Source: an uncultured SAR116 cluster alpha proteobacterium
GTDB taxonomy: Bacteria; Pseudomonadota; Alphaproteobacteria; Puniceispirillales; Puniceispirillaceae
Direction of reading: 5' to 3'
Length of the DNA stretch: 64,000 nucleotides
Assembly (NCBI GenBank): GCA_902520885.1
Contig: CABYPW010000002.1
Coordinates: forward strand, 1 to 64,000
Shown in pieces: positions 49,885-59,286 of this stretch (the first letter of the stretch is position 1; every line of letters begins with the position of its first letter). The notes under the pieces were generated by a model. It had not been told where the DNA came from. It was given only the letters and a program-made list of their open reading frames with translations, and made no database searches. Both the position numbers and the translations under genes were made by a program.

Positions 49885-50105
49885 CTCAAATGATATTTAA
49901 ACGATTAATAAGTTTCAATATCTTATAATCAAATTGGCTTACAACGGTCAATTTTCTTTTCATTGGGCATAATAAGGTATAATAATACCACATTACTATA
50001 ATATTGATTTAATGAAATAAATTGAAATTATTAAATTACATTATTGACTTTTTATTTTTATTTTATTTATAACCTCTAATATATTTTTTCAATCTGGAGT
50101 TCTTT
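49885..50105 (+). promoter_or_regulatory. Divergent trpG / rplM region with rplM promoter
   Basis: The 221 bases hold TTGACT (50044-50049) and TATAAC (50068-50073) with an 18-base spacer, a good sigma-70-type promoter for rplM-rpsI, about 30 bases before the start codon. CTGGAG just before the ATG is the ribosome site. Further left, GGTAT-AATA-ATACC (49976-49989) is a perfect short palindrome lying on the trpG side, a possible operator. Confidence 0.6.
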
Positions 50106-50573
50106 ATGCCTTTGCCAAAAACATACGTGGCTACGCCCGCAGACATTTCAAAAAAGTGGGTGTTAATAGATGCTAATGAAATTGTATTGGGTAGACTTGC
50201 TTCGATTATTGCGGTGCGCATTCGAGGTAAGCACAAAGTAAGTTATACCCCTAATATGGATTGTGGTGACCATGTTATAGTAATTAATGCTGAAAAAGTT
50301 AAACTAACCGGGAACAAAAGAACTCAAAAAACTTTTTATTGGCACACGGGATATCCAGGGGGTATTAAATCACGAACAGCAGATAAAATATTAGACGGTA
50401 GGTTTCCAGAGAGACTGCTTTCCAAAGCCGTCGAAAGAATGGTACCTCGCGGTCCGCTTGGACGTAAAGTGATGAAGCGTTTGCATATATACGCAGGTAG
50501 TACTCACCCTCATGAAGCACAACAGCCAGAATTGTTAGATGTAGCGGCGCTTAATAAAAAAAATAAGAGGTAG
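50106..50573 (+). CDS. rplM: 50S ribosomal protein L13
   Basis: 155 residues. The family signature is spread over [52 protein letters not shown] and GMVP-like [20 protein letters not shown] complete L13. It is followed by rpsI after 2 bases, the universal rplM-rpsI pair. Confidence 0.97.
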   Translation: MPLPKTYVATPADISKKWVLIDANEIVLGRLASIIAVRIRGKHKVSYTPNMDCGDHVIVINAEKVKLTGNKRTQKTFYWHTGYPGGIKSRTADKILDGRFPERLLSKAVERMVPRGPLGRKVMKRLHIYAGSTHPHEAQQPELLDVAALNKKNKR

Positions 50574-50575
50574 TT

Positions 50576-51088
50576 ATGGCAGAAGAAGTTACTGTAGATG
50601 AAAATGAAAAAGCAGGATTGGCGGGATTATCTGCTTTAAAAGATAACTCAGAGCAGGACGACGCATTAGTGTCTGCGATAGTAGAACCAAAGATTGATGG
50701 GCAAGGCCGGGCATATGCAACTGGTAGACGCAAAAACGCCTCCGCTCGCGTTTGGGTAAAACGTGGGTCTGGAAATATTTTTATAAATGGTAAAATTTTA
50801 GTTGAATATTTCGCGCGACCAGTTTTGCAAATGTTGCTAGTGCAACCGTTTGAAGCAGCTAATAGGCAAGGTGAATTTGATGTGATTGCTACCGTCAAAG
50901 GCGGAGGTCTGTCTGGGCAAGCAGGTGCAGTACGTCACGGAATAAGCCGAGCACTTGTTAATTTCGAACCTGGTTTGAGATCACCTTTAAAAGCAGGGGG
51001 GTTTTTAACACGTGACCCTCGAGTCGTAGAACGTAAAAAATATGGAAAAGCAAAAGCGCGTCGTTCCTTCCAGTTCTCAAAGCGTTAG
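50576..51088 (+). CDS. rpsI: 30S ribosomal protein S9
   Basis: 170 residues. The S9 core runs from about residue 42 ([21 protein letters not shown]) to the basic end [16 protein letters not shown], whose terminal Lys-Arg tail reaches the P site. The first 40 residues are an acidic extension rich in Glu, Asp and Ala that E. coli S9 (130 residues) lacks; such extensions occur in alphaproteobacteria. Confidence 0.97.
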   Translation: MAEEVTVDENEKAGLAGLSALKDNSEQDDALVSAIVEPKIDGQGRAYATGRRKNASARVWVKRGSGNIFINGKILVEYFARPVLQMLLVQPFEAANRQGEFDVIATVKGGGLSGQAGAVRHGISRALVNFEPGLRSPLKAGGFLTRDPRVVERKKYGKAKARRSFQFSKR

Positions 51089-51340
51089 TATTGTGCAGGT
51101 GCAGCATTAAAGATGAAAACAGTTTAGTGATGGTCAGCATACTATTTTTCATTTCATCTCTATTTATGTTTTTAATTACCTAAAATATAAAAAATAAAGC
51201 AATGTTTTGTATTTACTTGTTCAAATTCACGGTGTTAAAAATGCTAACTTAGATGCTGTTTTTATTGATAAATTTGATATAAAAGCATAATCTTTGAAAG
51301 TGCTTCCTAATATTATTTAAATGCTTAATGCCTTGTTAAA
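51089..51340. other. Convergent intergenic region rpsI / OYE reductase
   Basis: 252 AT-rich bases between the ends of two convergent genes. I see no GC-rich hairpin with a T-run that would mark a clear terminator, and no credible reading frame. I see nothing else in it. Confidence 0.4.
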
Positions 51341-52417
51341 TTATTTTTGTATGGTATATGCACGCTCATATTGTTGCGGTACTTTTATTGTGTGTTGTAA
51401 ATCAATCGAAGCGTCCCATACCCATCTAGGATTTGACAAAAATGCTCTTGCTAGTGCAACCATATCAGCGTCACCTTTCACGATGATGTCGTTAGCTTGT
51501 GTTGGAGATGTAATGAGCCCCACAGCTCTTACTGGTATAGAAACGGTCTCTTTGACTGCAGCAGCAAGGTACACTTGGTAACCTGGGCCAACTGGAATGT
51601 TTAGGCCTGTAGTGATACCCCCACTTGATATACATAAATAATCTAGTCCGTTTTCTTCCAGAATCTGGGCTACTCTCTGAGCATCTTTAACAGAAAGACC
51701 ATCTTCACGCCAATCTGTTCCAGTTATTCGCATACCAAGAGCTATATGCTGTGGTACAACTTTTCTAACTTCAGTGAGTATTTCTAAAGGAAATTTCATC
51801 CGATTATCAAGTTTACCTCCATACTCATCTTTTCTTTTGTTTGATATTGGTGAGATAAATTCATGTATTAGGTAGCCATGCGCCCCATGAAATTCGATAG
51901 CAGAAAAACCTAACCTTACAGCGCGTTTTGTTGCACTAACGAAGTTTTTTATAATTTGTTGCATTTCATCTTTATCTAATTCTTCAGGTAAAGGGGAATC
52001 TTGAGTAAACGGAATAGATGAAGGTGCTGACGTCAGCCAAGCATCCTGGGCCTTGGATAAAGCTCGTCCTCCCAGCCAAGGCACATTATGAGAAGCCTTT
52101 CTTCCAGCATGACCAAGCTGAATAGCAAATTTTAAATCGTTAGTTGCTACAGAGAGTGCGGCATTTAAAACGCGTCTCATCGCATTTTCATTTTGGTCAG
52201 AGTATAACCCAACACAGTTATGAGTGATTCTGCCTCGTCTTTCGACTGCTGTTGCTTCAAATACAAACATACCAGCACCGCTCATCGCCATTTGCATTGC
52301 ATGTTGTAAATGCCAATCATTCATACAACCGTCATCAGCGGAATACTGGCACATAGGAGAAATCACGACACGGTTGGAAATTGATAATGGACCGATTGAA
52401 AGTGGTGAAAAAAGCAT
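51341..52417 (-). CDS. NADH:flavin oxidoreductase, Old Yellow Enzyme family (YqjM-like)
   Basis: 358 residues. An FMN TIM barrel: SNRVVISPMCQYSADDG carries the cysteine near the flavin that marks the YqjM/NamA branch, and the active-site pair is in IEFHGAHGYLIHEFISP. LGMRITGTDWREDGL and DMVALARAFLSNPRW bind FMN and phosphate. It reduces activated C=C bonds such as enones; the natural substrate is unknown. Its ATG shares one base with the stop of the hydrolase upstream, so they form an operon. Confidence 0.9.
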   Translation of the reverse strand: MLFSPLSIGPLSISNRVVISPMCQYSADDGCMNDWHLQHAMQMAMSGAGMFVFEATAVERRGRITHNCVGLYSDQNENAMRRVLNAALSVATNDLKFAIQLGHAGRKASHNVPWLGGRALSKAQDAWLTSAPSSIPFTQDSPLPEELDKDEMQQIIKNFVSATKRAVRLGFSAIEFHGAHGYLIHEFISPISNKRKDEYGGKLDNRMKFPLEILTEVRKVVPQHIALGMRITGTDWREDGLSVKDAQRVAQILEENGLDYLCISSGGITTGLNIPVGPGYQVYLAAAVKETVSIPVRAVGLITSPTQANDIIVKGDADMVALARAFLSNPRWVWDASIDLQHTIKVPQQYERAYTIQK

Positions 52418-53205
52418 TATAAAATTCTTGAAATGAGAGATAGTAATTTTTCTGGTTGCTGAATTTGTGGGCAGTGACCGCTATCCTTTATCTCATGGTA
52501 ATTTGCTTGGTCAATTTTTTCGTATAATGCGTTTGACATGCTTGGTGGTGTTGTTTCATCCTGCATGCCTGCAATAATATCAACTTCGCAACTTATTTTA
52601 TTTACTTGTGATAAATAATCCAATTTAGAGAGCGCTTCGCAAGCTTTGGCAAATTGTTGTGGGTCTGCTGTCAATAATTTATTTTTTCGTTCAGATATGA
52701 TTTCTGGATTTTCTTTTCTGAACAAATCTGGAAACATTCTGCTCATAGCGATGTCAAGAACTGCGCTAATACCATCATTACGAACTTTTTGGGCCATTCC
52801 ATGTAAAGGAATTTTTCGTTCCTCAGGAAAAGCTCCTCCGCTATTCGCAATAATAAGATGGGAAACAAGTTCAGGATGTCTTAAACATAGTCCAAGGGAC
52901 ACAAAACCTCCAAATCCATTTGAAAATATGGAGATAGGTTTTCTCTCCGCAGAAAGATTTAGTGCTTGAAAAAAAGCTGCTGTCCAATCAGCATAGTCAT
53001 CAATACTATTGCACTCTCCAGTTGAACCGCCATAACCTGGAAAGTGAAATCTAGTGACACAGAAATGTTCTGCTAGCCTATCTATTATTCCGTCATACAC
53101 CGAGCAGTCGGCAAGTAATGTATGAAAAAGAATTAGTGTGGGGGCTTCAATATCACCCCTTGTTTCGTACACGGCTTCTCCAGCAGTTGTTTTTATCTGC
53201 AGCAT
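52417..53205 (-). CDS. Alpha/beta-hydrolase fold protein lacking the usual nucleophile
   Basis: 262 residues. The fold is clear: an oxyanion region ILFHTLLADCSVYDG, strand and elbow ISIFSNGFGGFVSLGLCLRH, the acid D in GMQDETTPPSM and the C-terminal His in IKDSGHCPQIQQPE. At the nucleophile elbow, where the family has Sm-x-Ser-x-Gly-Gly, the sequence reads S95-N-G97-F-G-G, so glycine occupies the serine position. The DNA there (TCA AAT GGA TTT GGA) is unambiguous. Either it is not a serine hydrolase or Ser95 serves by a shifted elbow. Co-transcribed with the OYE reductase. Confidence 0.75.
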   Translation of the reverse strand: MLQIKTTAGEAVYETRGDIEAPTLILFHTLLADCSVYDGIIDRLAEHFCVTRFHFPGYGGSTGECNSIDDYADWTAAFFQALNLSAERKPISIFSNGFGGFVSLGLCLRHPELVSHLIIANSGGAFPEERKIPLHGMAQKVRNDGISAVLDIAMSRMFPDLFRKENPEIISERKNKLLTADPQQFAKACEALSKLDYLSQVNKISCEVDIIAGMQDETTPPSMSNALYEKIDQANYHEIKDSGHCPQIQQPEKLLSLISRIL

Positions 53206-53468
53206 ATTTATATACCCCTTTTATCTGACGAAAGACTTATCATAATTCATAATCATTTATTTTTTAATTATAAAGTTACCTGACTAGACTCTGAATGCTT
53301 AATATTTTGACAATAATAGCAGTAGATACAAAACAGTTCTAGTATAGATTATCGATATTCTTGCTTTAGCAACTCAATTAAACTAAACTGAGAATGTTAT
53401 AAAAAAAGTATATAGTCCAAGAATGTATTACTCAAAACCACCAAATTTTTTAATTGATGGGGTCCCTA
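53206..53468. other. Divergent intergenic region hydrolase / GST
   Basis: About 260 AT-rich bases between divergent transcription units. It should hold both promoters. GTTC occurs once (around 53336) without a second half-site, so it is not a LexA box. No stable hairpin seen. Confidence 0.35.
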
Positions 53469-54137
53469 ATGAAGCCAGTATTATATAGTTTTTGGCGGTC
53501 TCTAGCAGCATGGCGTGTTCGTATTGCTCTTAATATAAAAAGGATAGAATATGATCTATCTGTTGTTAATTTGCTTGAAGGTGATCAATTTAAGAGTAGC
53601 TTCACTAGCAAGAACGTTGAGCACTCTGTCCCTGTTCTGCAATTTGGGGATGATAGTTTTGCACAATCACTTGCAATTATCGAATATCTTGATGAGCAAT
53701 ATGAAGGAAAATCACTTCTTCCGACTGACCTCAAGCAGCGATATTTATGCAGAAGATTTAGTTTAGTTAGTGCTGCCGACTCGCACCCAGTGATTGTACC
53801 AAGAGTTCGTCGTTTGTTAGCTGGTAAATATGGCTTTAACGAAACTCAGGTAAATGAATTCTGTGGATATTTTATGAAACGTGGTTGTGAGGCAATGGAA
53901 AAGCTACTATCACACGAAGAATATTTAACCTTTCAGAATTTAGGACCATATGTCTTTGGCCGCAACATTACTATGGCTGACTTATGCCTTATTCCACATA
54001 TTCAGGGCGCTCGAAACTATGGGGTTGACGTCGCCGTTTATAAAAGATTGATATCCGTTGAGTCTGCGTTATATGAAAATGAAGAGATTGAAAAGGCGCA
54101 CCCAAAATACCACCCTGGCTTTGAAAAGCCAGTTTAA
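53469..54137 (+). CDS. maiA: Maleylacetoacetate isomerase-like glutathione S-transferase
   Basis: 222 residues from the ATG at 53469, which follows GGGG with good spacing; the frame is open five codons upstream from a TTG. The N-terminal thioredoxin-like domain starts LYSFWRSLAAWRVRIALNIK, the zeta-class GST pattern with the catalytic Ser/Trp region; VPVLQFGDDSFAQSLAIIEYLDE binds glutathione. The C-terminal helices include GRNITMADLCLIPHIQGARNYG. In tyrosine breakdown it makes fumarylacetoacetate. No neighbouring tyrosine genes are present, so another GST role is possible. Confidence 0.82.
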   Translation: MKPVLYSFWRSLAAWRVRIALNIKRIEYDLSVVNLLEGDQFKSSFTSKNVEHSVPVLQFGDDSFAQSLAIIEYLDEQYEGKSLLPTDLKQRYLCRRFSLVSAADSHPVIVPRVRRLLAGKYGFNETQVNEFCGYFMKRGCEAMEKLLSHEEYLTFQNLGPYVFGRNITMADLCLIPHIQGARNYGVDVAVYKRLISVESALYENEEIEKAHPKYHPGFEKPV

Positions 54138-54179
54138 TCTTGGGTTTTTAATAGGTTTAAGATTTTCAGGAGAACTTAA

Positions 54180-54809
54180 GTGGAATTGGAAAATAGATTT
54201 ATCGTACCGCTAAAGAGAGAAGATGCAATGCAGGTTTTAACAGATGTTCCCAGAATTGCTCCTTGTATCCCAGGAGCTAGTCTTAATGGCGAGGACAATG
54301 GTGTTTTTAGTGGCCAGGCTAACGTGCGCCTTGGTCCTGTAGCGTTAAGTTTTTCCGGAACTGCATCAATTACATCTATTGATAAAAAGACACATACTGC
54401 TCAGGTAAAAGCTCAAGGAGCTGACAAAAAGGGACGTGGTCAGGCAGAAGCGACAATGACATTTGTTTTAGAAGATGCAGATAATAGTCAAACGGAGGTA
54501 ATTGTTCGTACTGATGTCTTGCTATCCGGTTCCATCGCCCAGTATGGCAGAGCAAGTGGTTTGATAAATGTTGTTGCTGGTCAAATTGTTTCTGAATTCT
54601 CAGAAAACCTTAAAAAAGATATTTTGGATAAACAAGAACAAAGGCACCCATATCAGGAAACAGAGCAGGTATATTCAGAGTTACCTATTTCTGGGGCAAA
54701 AAAAGAAGAAATAAATGAATCGACTGTGAAGAAAGAAACCAAAAATGAGCTGAATTTATTAGCTTTATTGATTGCAATCATCAAAAATTGGTTTCGCAAA
54801 ACCAAATAA
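54180..54809 (+). CDS. CoxG-like SRPBCC protein
   Basis: 209 residues, starting with a GTG after CAGGAGA. The first 150 residues match the CoxG/SRPBCC lipid- or cofactor-binding fold: LTDVPRIAPCIPGASLNGED, then GPVALSFSGTASI, GRGQAEATMTF, and GSIAQYGRASGLINVVA. A charged linker leads to a C-terminal hydrophobic segment (LNLLALLIAIIKNWFRK), probably a membrane anchor. CoxG proteins help recruit or mature CO-dehydrogenase-type molybdenum enzymes at the membrane, but no coxMSL genes are nearby, so its partner here is unknown. Confidence 0.8.
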   Translation: MELENRFIVPLKREDAMQVLTDVPRIAPCIPGASLNGEDNGVFSGQANVRLGPVALSFSGTASITSIDKKTHTAQVKAQGADKKGRGQAEATMTFVLEDADNSQTEVIVRTDVLLSGSIAQYGRASGLINVVAGQIVSEFSENLKKDILDKQEQRHPYQETEQVYSELPISGAKKEEINESTVKKETKNELNLLALLIAIIKNWFRKTK

Positions 54810-54918
54810 ATTTTTGTTGGATGTGAGATGGATTAATTTTTTTTGCATTTGTGGTTCGAAAGTCCTGGATTAGGTTGTTAAAACCATGTAATTGAAAGTC
54901 TTTGAAAGGTTGGTTTTG

Positions 54919-56211
54919 ATGTCAGAATTTCGGATAGGTATTGCTGGTTTAGGCGTTGTTGGAGCTGAAACAGCGAGACAACTTATAACCTCACAGAAAA
55001 GGCTCTCAAAAAGAGCCGGCAAAACCTTCAAAATCATTGCCGTTAGTGCAAGGGATGAAAATAAGGATCGCGGCTTTTCGCTTGATAATATATCGTTTTA
55101 TAAAGATCCACTTAAGCTTTTAGACCATAATAATATTGATGTAATAATCGAACTCATAGGAGGTGAAGGTGGTATAGCGCTTGATTTATGCCAGAGAGCA
55201 CTTCAATCCGGAAAACACGTTATCACAGCCAATAAGGCAATGATTGCTCATCATGGATTTGAATTATCGAAACTTGCAGAGGACAACTACGTTACCATTC
55301 AATTCGAGGCAGCTGTTGCTGGAGGTATACCGGCAATTAAAGTTTTGAGAGAGGGTCTAGCTAGCAATCAAATAGACTCTATTGTCGGTATTTTAAATGG
55401 CACTTGTAACTACATCTTGTCGGAAATGACATCCTCAAGACGAACTTTTCCAAATGTTTTAAAAGAAGCACAAAAAAGAGGATTTGCAGAGGCTGACCCT
55501 AGTTTTGATATTGATGGTGTTGATGCTGCCCATAAATTGGCGATATTATCTGCCATTGCATTTGAGCAAAAAATCAATTTTTCTAGCCTTTATATTTCTG
55601 GAATAAGACATGTATCAGATATTGATATTAAATATGCAGAAAAACTCGGGTTTTGTTTAAAACTACTTGGAATAGCTAAAAGAGATAGTGTGGCTGAAAT
55701 TACAATGGCACTCATCGCTGCTGATGAGCAGCTCGCTTCTGTAAATGGAGCGCTTAATGCCGTGAGCTACAGAGGAGTTCCTGTTGGATCCTCAATTTGC
55801 ATTGGTCCTGGCGCTGGTGCAGGGCCAACATCCTCTGCCGTTTTAGCTGATTTAATTGATGTAGCAACGGGGTTGGCTAACTTTGCATATGGAAGCCCTG
55901 TAGAAACTCTCTCAGAGCAAATATTAGATCTAAATAATTCTTTTAAACAATCTTTTTATTTTCGAATAGCTGTGACAGATAAACCAGGTGTGTTATCAGA
56001 GGTGTCCTCGATTTTACGAGATCACGGACTATCGATTGCTTCAATAATACAAAATGAGCCATCAGAAGATGGCTCAGTGTTTTTAGTGTTAACAACACAT
56101 AAATGCGCTAAAAAAGACATTGAATCAGCAGCAATTCAAATTAGTAATTTTGAGTACGTTTTAGGTGACCCAATACTGATCCCTATTTATGATAGTGGCT
56201 CGTTTAGTTAA
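54919..56211 (+). CDS. hom: Homoserine dehydrogenase
   Basis: 430 residues from the ATG at 54919, which follows AAAGG; a TTG nine codons upstream is less likely. The NAD(P) loop is GIAGLGVVGAE. Catalytic-domain motifs are VIELIGGEGG, TANKAMIAHHG, EAAVAGGIPAIKVLREG, GILNGTCNYILSEM, and GFAEADPSFDIDGVDAAHKLA in two parts. A C-terminal ACT domain (about 350-425, FRIAVTDKPGVLSEVSSIL) implies threonine feedback. It reduces aspartate semialdehyde on the branch to threonine and methionine. recJ begins at its 3' end. Confidence 0.95.
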   Translation: MSEFRIGIAGLGVVGAETARQLITSQKRLSKRAGKTFKIIAVSARDENKDRGFSLDNISFYKDPLKLLDHNNIDVIIELIGGEGGIALDLCQRALQSGKHVITANKAMIAHHGFELSKLAEDNYVTIQFEAAVAGGIPAIKVLREGLASNQIDSIVGILNGTCNYILSEMTSSRRTFPNVLKEAQKRGFAEADPSFDIDGVDAAHKLAILSAIAFEQKINFSSLYISGIRHVSDIDIKYAEKLGFCLKLLGIAKRDSVAEITMALIAADEQLASVNGALNAVSYRGVPVGSSICIGPGAGAGPTSSAVLADLIDVATGLANFAYGSPVETLSEQILDLNNSFKQSFYFRIAVTDKPGVLSEVSSILRDHGLSIASIIQNEPSEDGSVFLVLTTHKCAKKDIESAAIQISNFEYVLGDPILIPIYDSGSFS

Positions 56212-56212
56212 T

Positions 56213-58030
56213 ATGGCAGACTTTGATAATTTAGCTACTTCTAATCTCACAGATGTCGTTTCTTCATTATCTGGCGCAAAGTGGGTATTGGAATCATCTC
56301 AGTATAGCTTAGATGTTGTGAGAAGGCAGGCCTTAAGAATAGAAGAAACTCATGGTCTGCCTCCATCAGTTTGCCTTTATTTAGCTAGAAAAGGCATATT
56401 CTCAGACTCGATAGATAGTTATCTTGAGCCAAAATTAAAAACGTTATTACCAGAACCTTTTTTATTACAAGGTGTGAAGGAAGCAACTCAAAGATTAGTT
56501 GAGGCTGTCGAGCAGAAAGAAAAAATTGGAATTTTTGGCGATTATGATGTTGATGGTGCATGTTCTGCTGCTTTGTTCTATAAGGTTTTAAGTTCATTGG
56601 GATGTACTGTTGAAATATATATTCCAGATAGATTCAAAGAAGGATATGGACCAAATATTACTGCATTACAGAAGCTTAAGAAAAATAATGCATCTCTTAT
56701 TTTAACATTAGATTGTGGCATCACTGCACATGAACCCTTACAAGCCGCCAATGATGACGGATTAGATATCATCGTGATTGATCACCATCTTGCCGGACCG
56801 GTTCTACCAAATGCTACGGCAGTTGTTAATCCAAATCGCCTTGATGATGAAAGTGGATTCGGATATTTATGTGCTGCAGGTGTTTGCTTCATAACATGTA
56901 TAGCACTGGTTCGTGCTTTACGGGATTCTGGTTATAATGATTTGCCGGATTTGTTATGTTTTATTGATTTAATTGCTCTCGCGACCCTATGTGACGTTGT
57001 CCCAATGAAAAATTTAAATAGGGCCTTCGTGAGGCAAGGGCTTGCCGTTATGCGACATCGTCGAAATATTGGCCTTGCAAATTTAGCTGATGTTGCTGGT
57101 TTAGACAAACAAGTGAATGAATATGATTGTGGCTTCATACTAGGCCCAAGAATCAATGCTGCTGGCAGGATGGGTAAATCAGATATTGGTGTAAAATTAT
57201 TAATAGAGAATGAGCATGAGAAATCTATTTCATTAGCAATACAGTTAGATGAGTTAAATAAACAAAGACGCAATATTGAACAGGAAATCACCACTGATGC
57301 TATTCAACAAGCAGAACTTCAATTAAAAAAAAATCCGGAGCAGCTTGCTTTGGTAATTGCAAACAAACATTACAATGAAGGAGTGTTGGGAATTGTAGCT
57401 GGTCGATTGAAGGATTCGTTCTCGAGGCCTGCATTTGTGTTTACTATAACCGAAGATAACCTTGTTAAAGGCTCTGGAAGAAGTATTTCAACAATTCCCA
57501 TTGGTAGTTTAGTTTTAGCTGCGAGGCAAAGTGGAATACTAATTAGCGGTGGTGGACACGATATGGCTGCTGGAGCCAGTCTAGCATTAGATAAACTAGA
57601 TTTATTTAGAGAATTTCTGACACAAAAAATAGTAGCTTTAATTTCTAGTCTTCCTCAAAAAGAATACAAGATTACTTCAACTGTATCTATTGCAGGATGC
57701 GATGCCGAATTGGTAGATAATATCATAAAATGTGGTCCCTTCGGACCAGACCAACCGGAGCCTAATTTACTTCTAACCCATATTTCACTTAATCAAGTTA
57801 GATGGGTGGGCGCATTAAAATCTCATCTTAGTGTACAATTAGATGACGGCACTTCAAAACCAATTAAAGCTATTATGTTTAATGCTAATGGTACAAAAAT
57901 AGCTAGTGCTCTAAAAAATATAAATGATTTAGGTCCGTTAAAAGTACTTGGAAAAGTAAGGAGAGACGAATGGCGTGGAGGAGAGTCGGTTCAATTTATA
58001 ATTGAAGATATAGCAAAGCAATTTGACTAG
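56213..58030 (+). CDS. recJ: Single-stranded-DNA-specific exonuclease RecJ
   Basis: 605 residues from the ATG at 56213, one base after the hom stop; a start at 56189 inside hom cannot be ruled out. A DHH-family nuclease: IFGDYDVDGACSAALFYK (motif I, 107-124), LTLDCGITA (II), VIDHHLAG (III, the DHH motif), and DLIALATLCDVVP (IV). The DHHA1 region holds SGGGHDMAAGASL. The OB-type C-terminus is intact. It degrades 5' single strands in recombination and mismatch repair. Confidence 0.95.
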   Translation: MADFDNLATSNLTDVVSSLSGAKWVLESSQYSLDVVRRQALRIEETHGLPPSVCLYLARKGIFSDSIDSYLEPKLKTLLPEPFLLQGVKEATQRLVEAVEQKEKIGIFGDYDVDGACSAALFYKVLSSLGCTVEIYIPDRFKEGYGPNITALQKLKKNNASLILTLDCGITAHEPLQAANDDGLDIIVIDHHLAGPVLPNATAVVNPNRLDDESGFGYLCAAGVCFITCIALVRALRDSGYNDLPDLLCFIDLIALATLCDVVPMKNLNRAFVRQGLAVMRHRRNIGLANLADVAGLDKQVNEYDCGFILGPRINAAGRMGKSDIGVKLLIENEHEKSISLAIQLDELNKQRRNIEQEITTDAIQQAELQLKKNPEQLALVIANKHYNEGVLGIVAGRLKDSFSRPAFVFTITEDNLVKGSGRSISTIPIGSLVLAARQSGILISGGGHDMAAGASLALDKLDLFREFLTQKIVALISSLPQKEYKITSTVSIAGCDAELVDNIIKCGPFGPDQPEPNLLLTHISLNQVRWVGALKSHLSVQLDDGTSKPIKAIMFNANGTKIASALKNINDLGPLKVLGKVRRDEWRGGESVQFIIEDIAKQFD

Positions 58031-58141
58031 ATAAAATATCTCTTGAGTTTTGTGTTGGTGTGGTATGACAAAATAAAATTTAAAAATAAGTTGATTTATA
58101 TATTTAATATTATTAGACATTTTCATAATTAATTTTTCTGT

Positions 58142-58217
<76 letters not shown>

Positions 58218-58293
58218 CAGAATACTATTAACCTATTGAAAAATTTAGATAAAAAATTTTCAAACATTAAATTAGGTAAAAATAGGTAAAATT

Positions 58294-58321
58294 ATGTCGG
58301 AGAGTTCCGACATTTTTTTTT
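58294..58321 (+). terminator. Rho-independent terminator after tRNA-Glu
   Basis: A perfect 8-bp stem ATGTCGGA (58294-58301) / TCCGACAT (58306-58313) with a GAGT loop is followed by nine T residues (58313-58321). The strongest intrinsic terminator in the window. It lies 77 bases after the tRNA and before the AlpA-like gene, so it separates core transcription from the accessory region. Confidence 0.88.
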
Positions 58322-58393
58322 GCCTTTCACTCCGTACCAATAAATATCGCGTTCTGTTTAATTCTATCCTGTTGGGTCTATCCAAAGGAGTAA

Positions 58394-58585
58394 ATGATGA
58401 CAGAACGAATGTTGAATAAGTATCAAGTGCAAGAACAAGTTGGTTTGCATTTCAATACAATTACCAAGAAATCTAAACTTGGTGAATTTCCAAAATTTAT
58501 AAAAATGAATAATCAAAAATTCTGGCGTGAAGCAGATGTGGACAAATGGATATCAACCCAGTTTGAGTGGGCTTCCATTGAATAA
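58394..58585 (+). CDS. AlpA-like winged-helix regulator/excisionase
   Basis: 63 residues. A small MerR/AlpA-type helix-turn-helix: LNKYQVQEQVGLHFNTITKK is the recognition part, followed by the wing FPKFIKMNNQKFWREADVDKWI. AAAGGAG lies just upstream; the second of two adjacent ATGs (58397) has the better spacing. Such proteins act as excision or integrase-control factors in prophages and integrative elements. The position 177 bases after a tRNA gene fits that, although no integrase is seen. Confidence 0.72.
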   Translation: MMTERMLNKYQVQEQVGLHFNTITKKSKLGEFPKFIKMNNQKFWREADVDKWISTQFEWASIE

Positions 58586-58685
58586 GATCCGCTTCAAAGA
58601 CCTTCACTTAGCCGCTGTAACCAGATTAAATAGCATTTTGCAGTCGGAGTTCTTTTTCTCACTTAAGTTTGTTAGTGATTAAACC

Positions 58686-59286
58686 ATGTCCCTTGAGTGG
58701 TTCAAATGGGCAAAAACGGTTTCCGGTTTGAGTTCGCCTGAAAAATTTGTGTTGATATGCCTTGCTGATTTCTTCAATGACAATTTGGGGTATTGCGTAT
58801 CCCGCACAAGAAACAATTGCTGAATTTACTGGCCTCAACCGTTCTACAATCAGCCGCGCTTGCAAGTCACTCCAACGCAAAGGCCTCATTAGCTGGAAGC
58901 ACCAACATAAAGATAGTGGCAAATATTCCTCTAATAAGTATGTTCTTCACCGTGTTGCAGACCGCCACACGGCAGAGGAAGACACATCCATGTCGCAGAG
59001 CGCAACAAATCCATGTGGCACAGTGCAACAGAAACACTTAAGTAAACACTTAAAAATAACTCTTAATAGTAGTAGTAAAAATAAATCTACAAAAGTTAAG
59101 AAACTATCTGATAAGCAAGAAGTCTTTGCTGAGAAATTGGCTAATAAATATTGGTCGCGTTATAGACACGAACAATATGTGTTTGACATTTTATTAGCTG
59201 ACTGTCGCGCTTATTTACTTACCTCACAGACCGATGATGATTGGGAGGCAATTGGCAATGGATTGCCGCCGCCAAGTGAGCTGTAA
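58686..59286 (+). pseudogene. Winged-helix replication/regulatory protein, frameshifted
   Basis: Two overlapping frames together make one recognisable protein. From the ATG at 58686, 37 codons give MSLEWFKWAKTVSG through DNLGYC, then the frame reaches a TGA. Skipping the single G at 58797 moves to the next frame, which continues YPAQETIAEFTGLNRSTISR, the usual Y/P-x-x-x-x-I-A helix-turn-helix of phage O-like and satellite replication proteins, with RACKSLQRKGLISW after it. The downstream frame runs to 59286 and ends in a Lys/Ser linker and a helical tail (KQEVFAEKLANKYWSRYRH). A one-base insertion is the simplest cause; programmed shifting is unlikely but untested. Confidence 0.7.

Noticed and set aside
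54810-54918. Possible riboswitch upstream of hom
   Set aside because: The 109-base leader is AT-rich and I could not find the conserved core of SAM-II or a stable stem with a following T-run.
56932-57294. 120-codon minus-strand frame inside recJ
   Set aside because: Antisense to conserved DHH-family motifs; a shadow frame.
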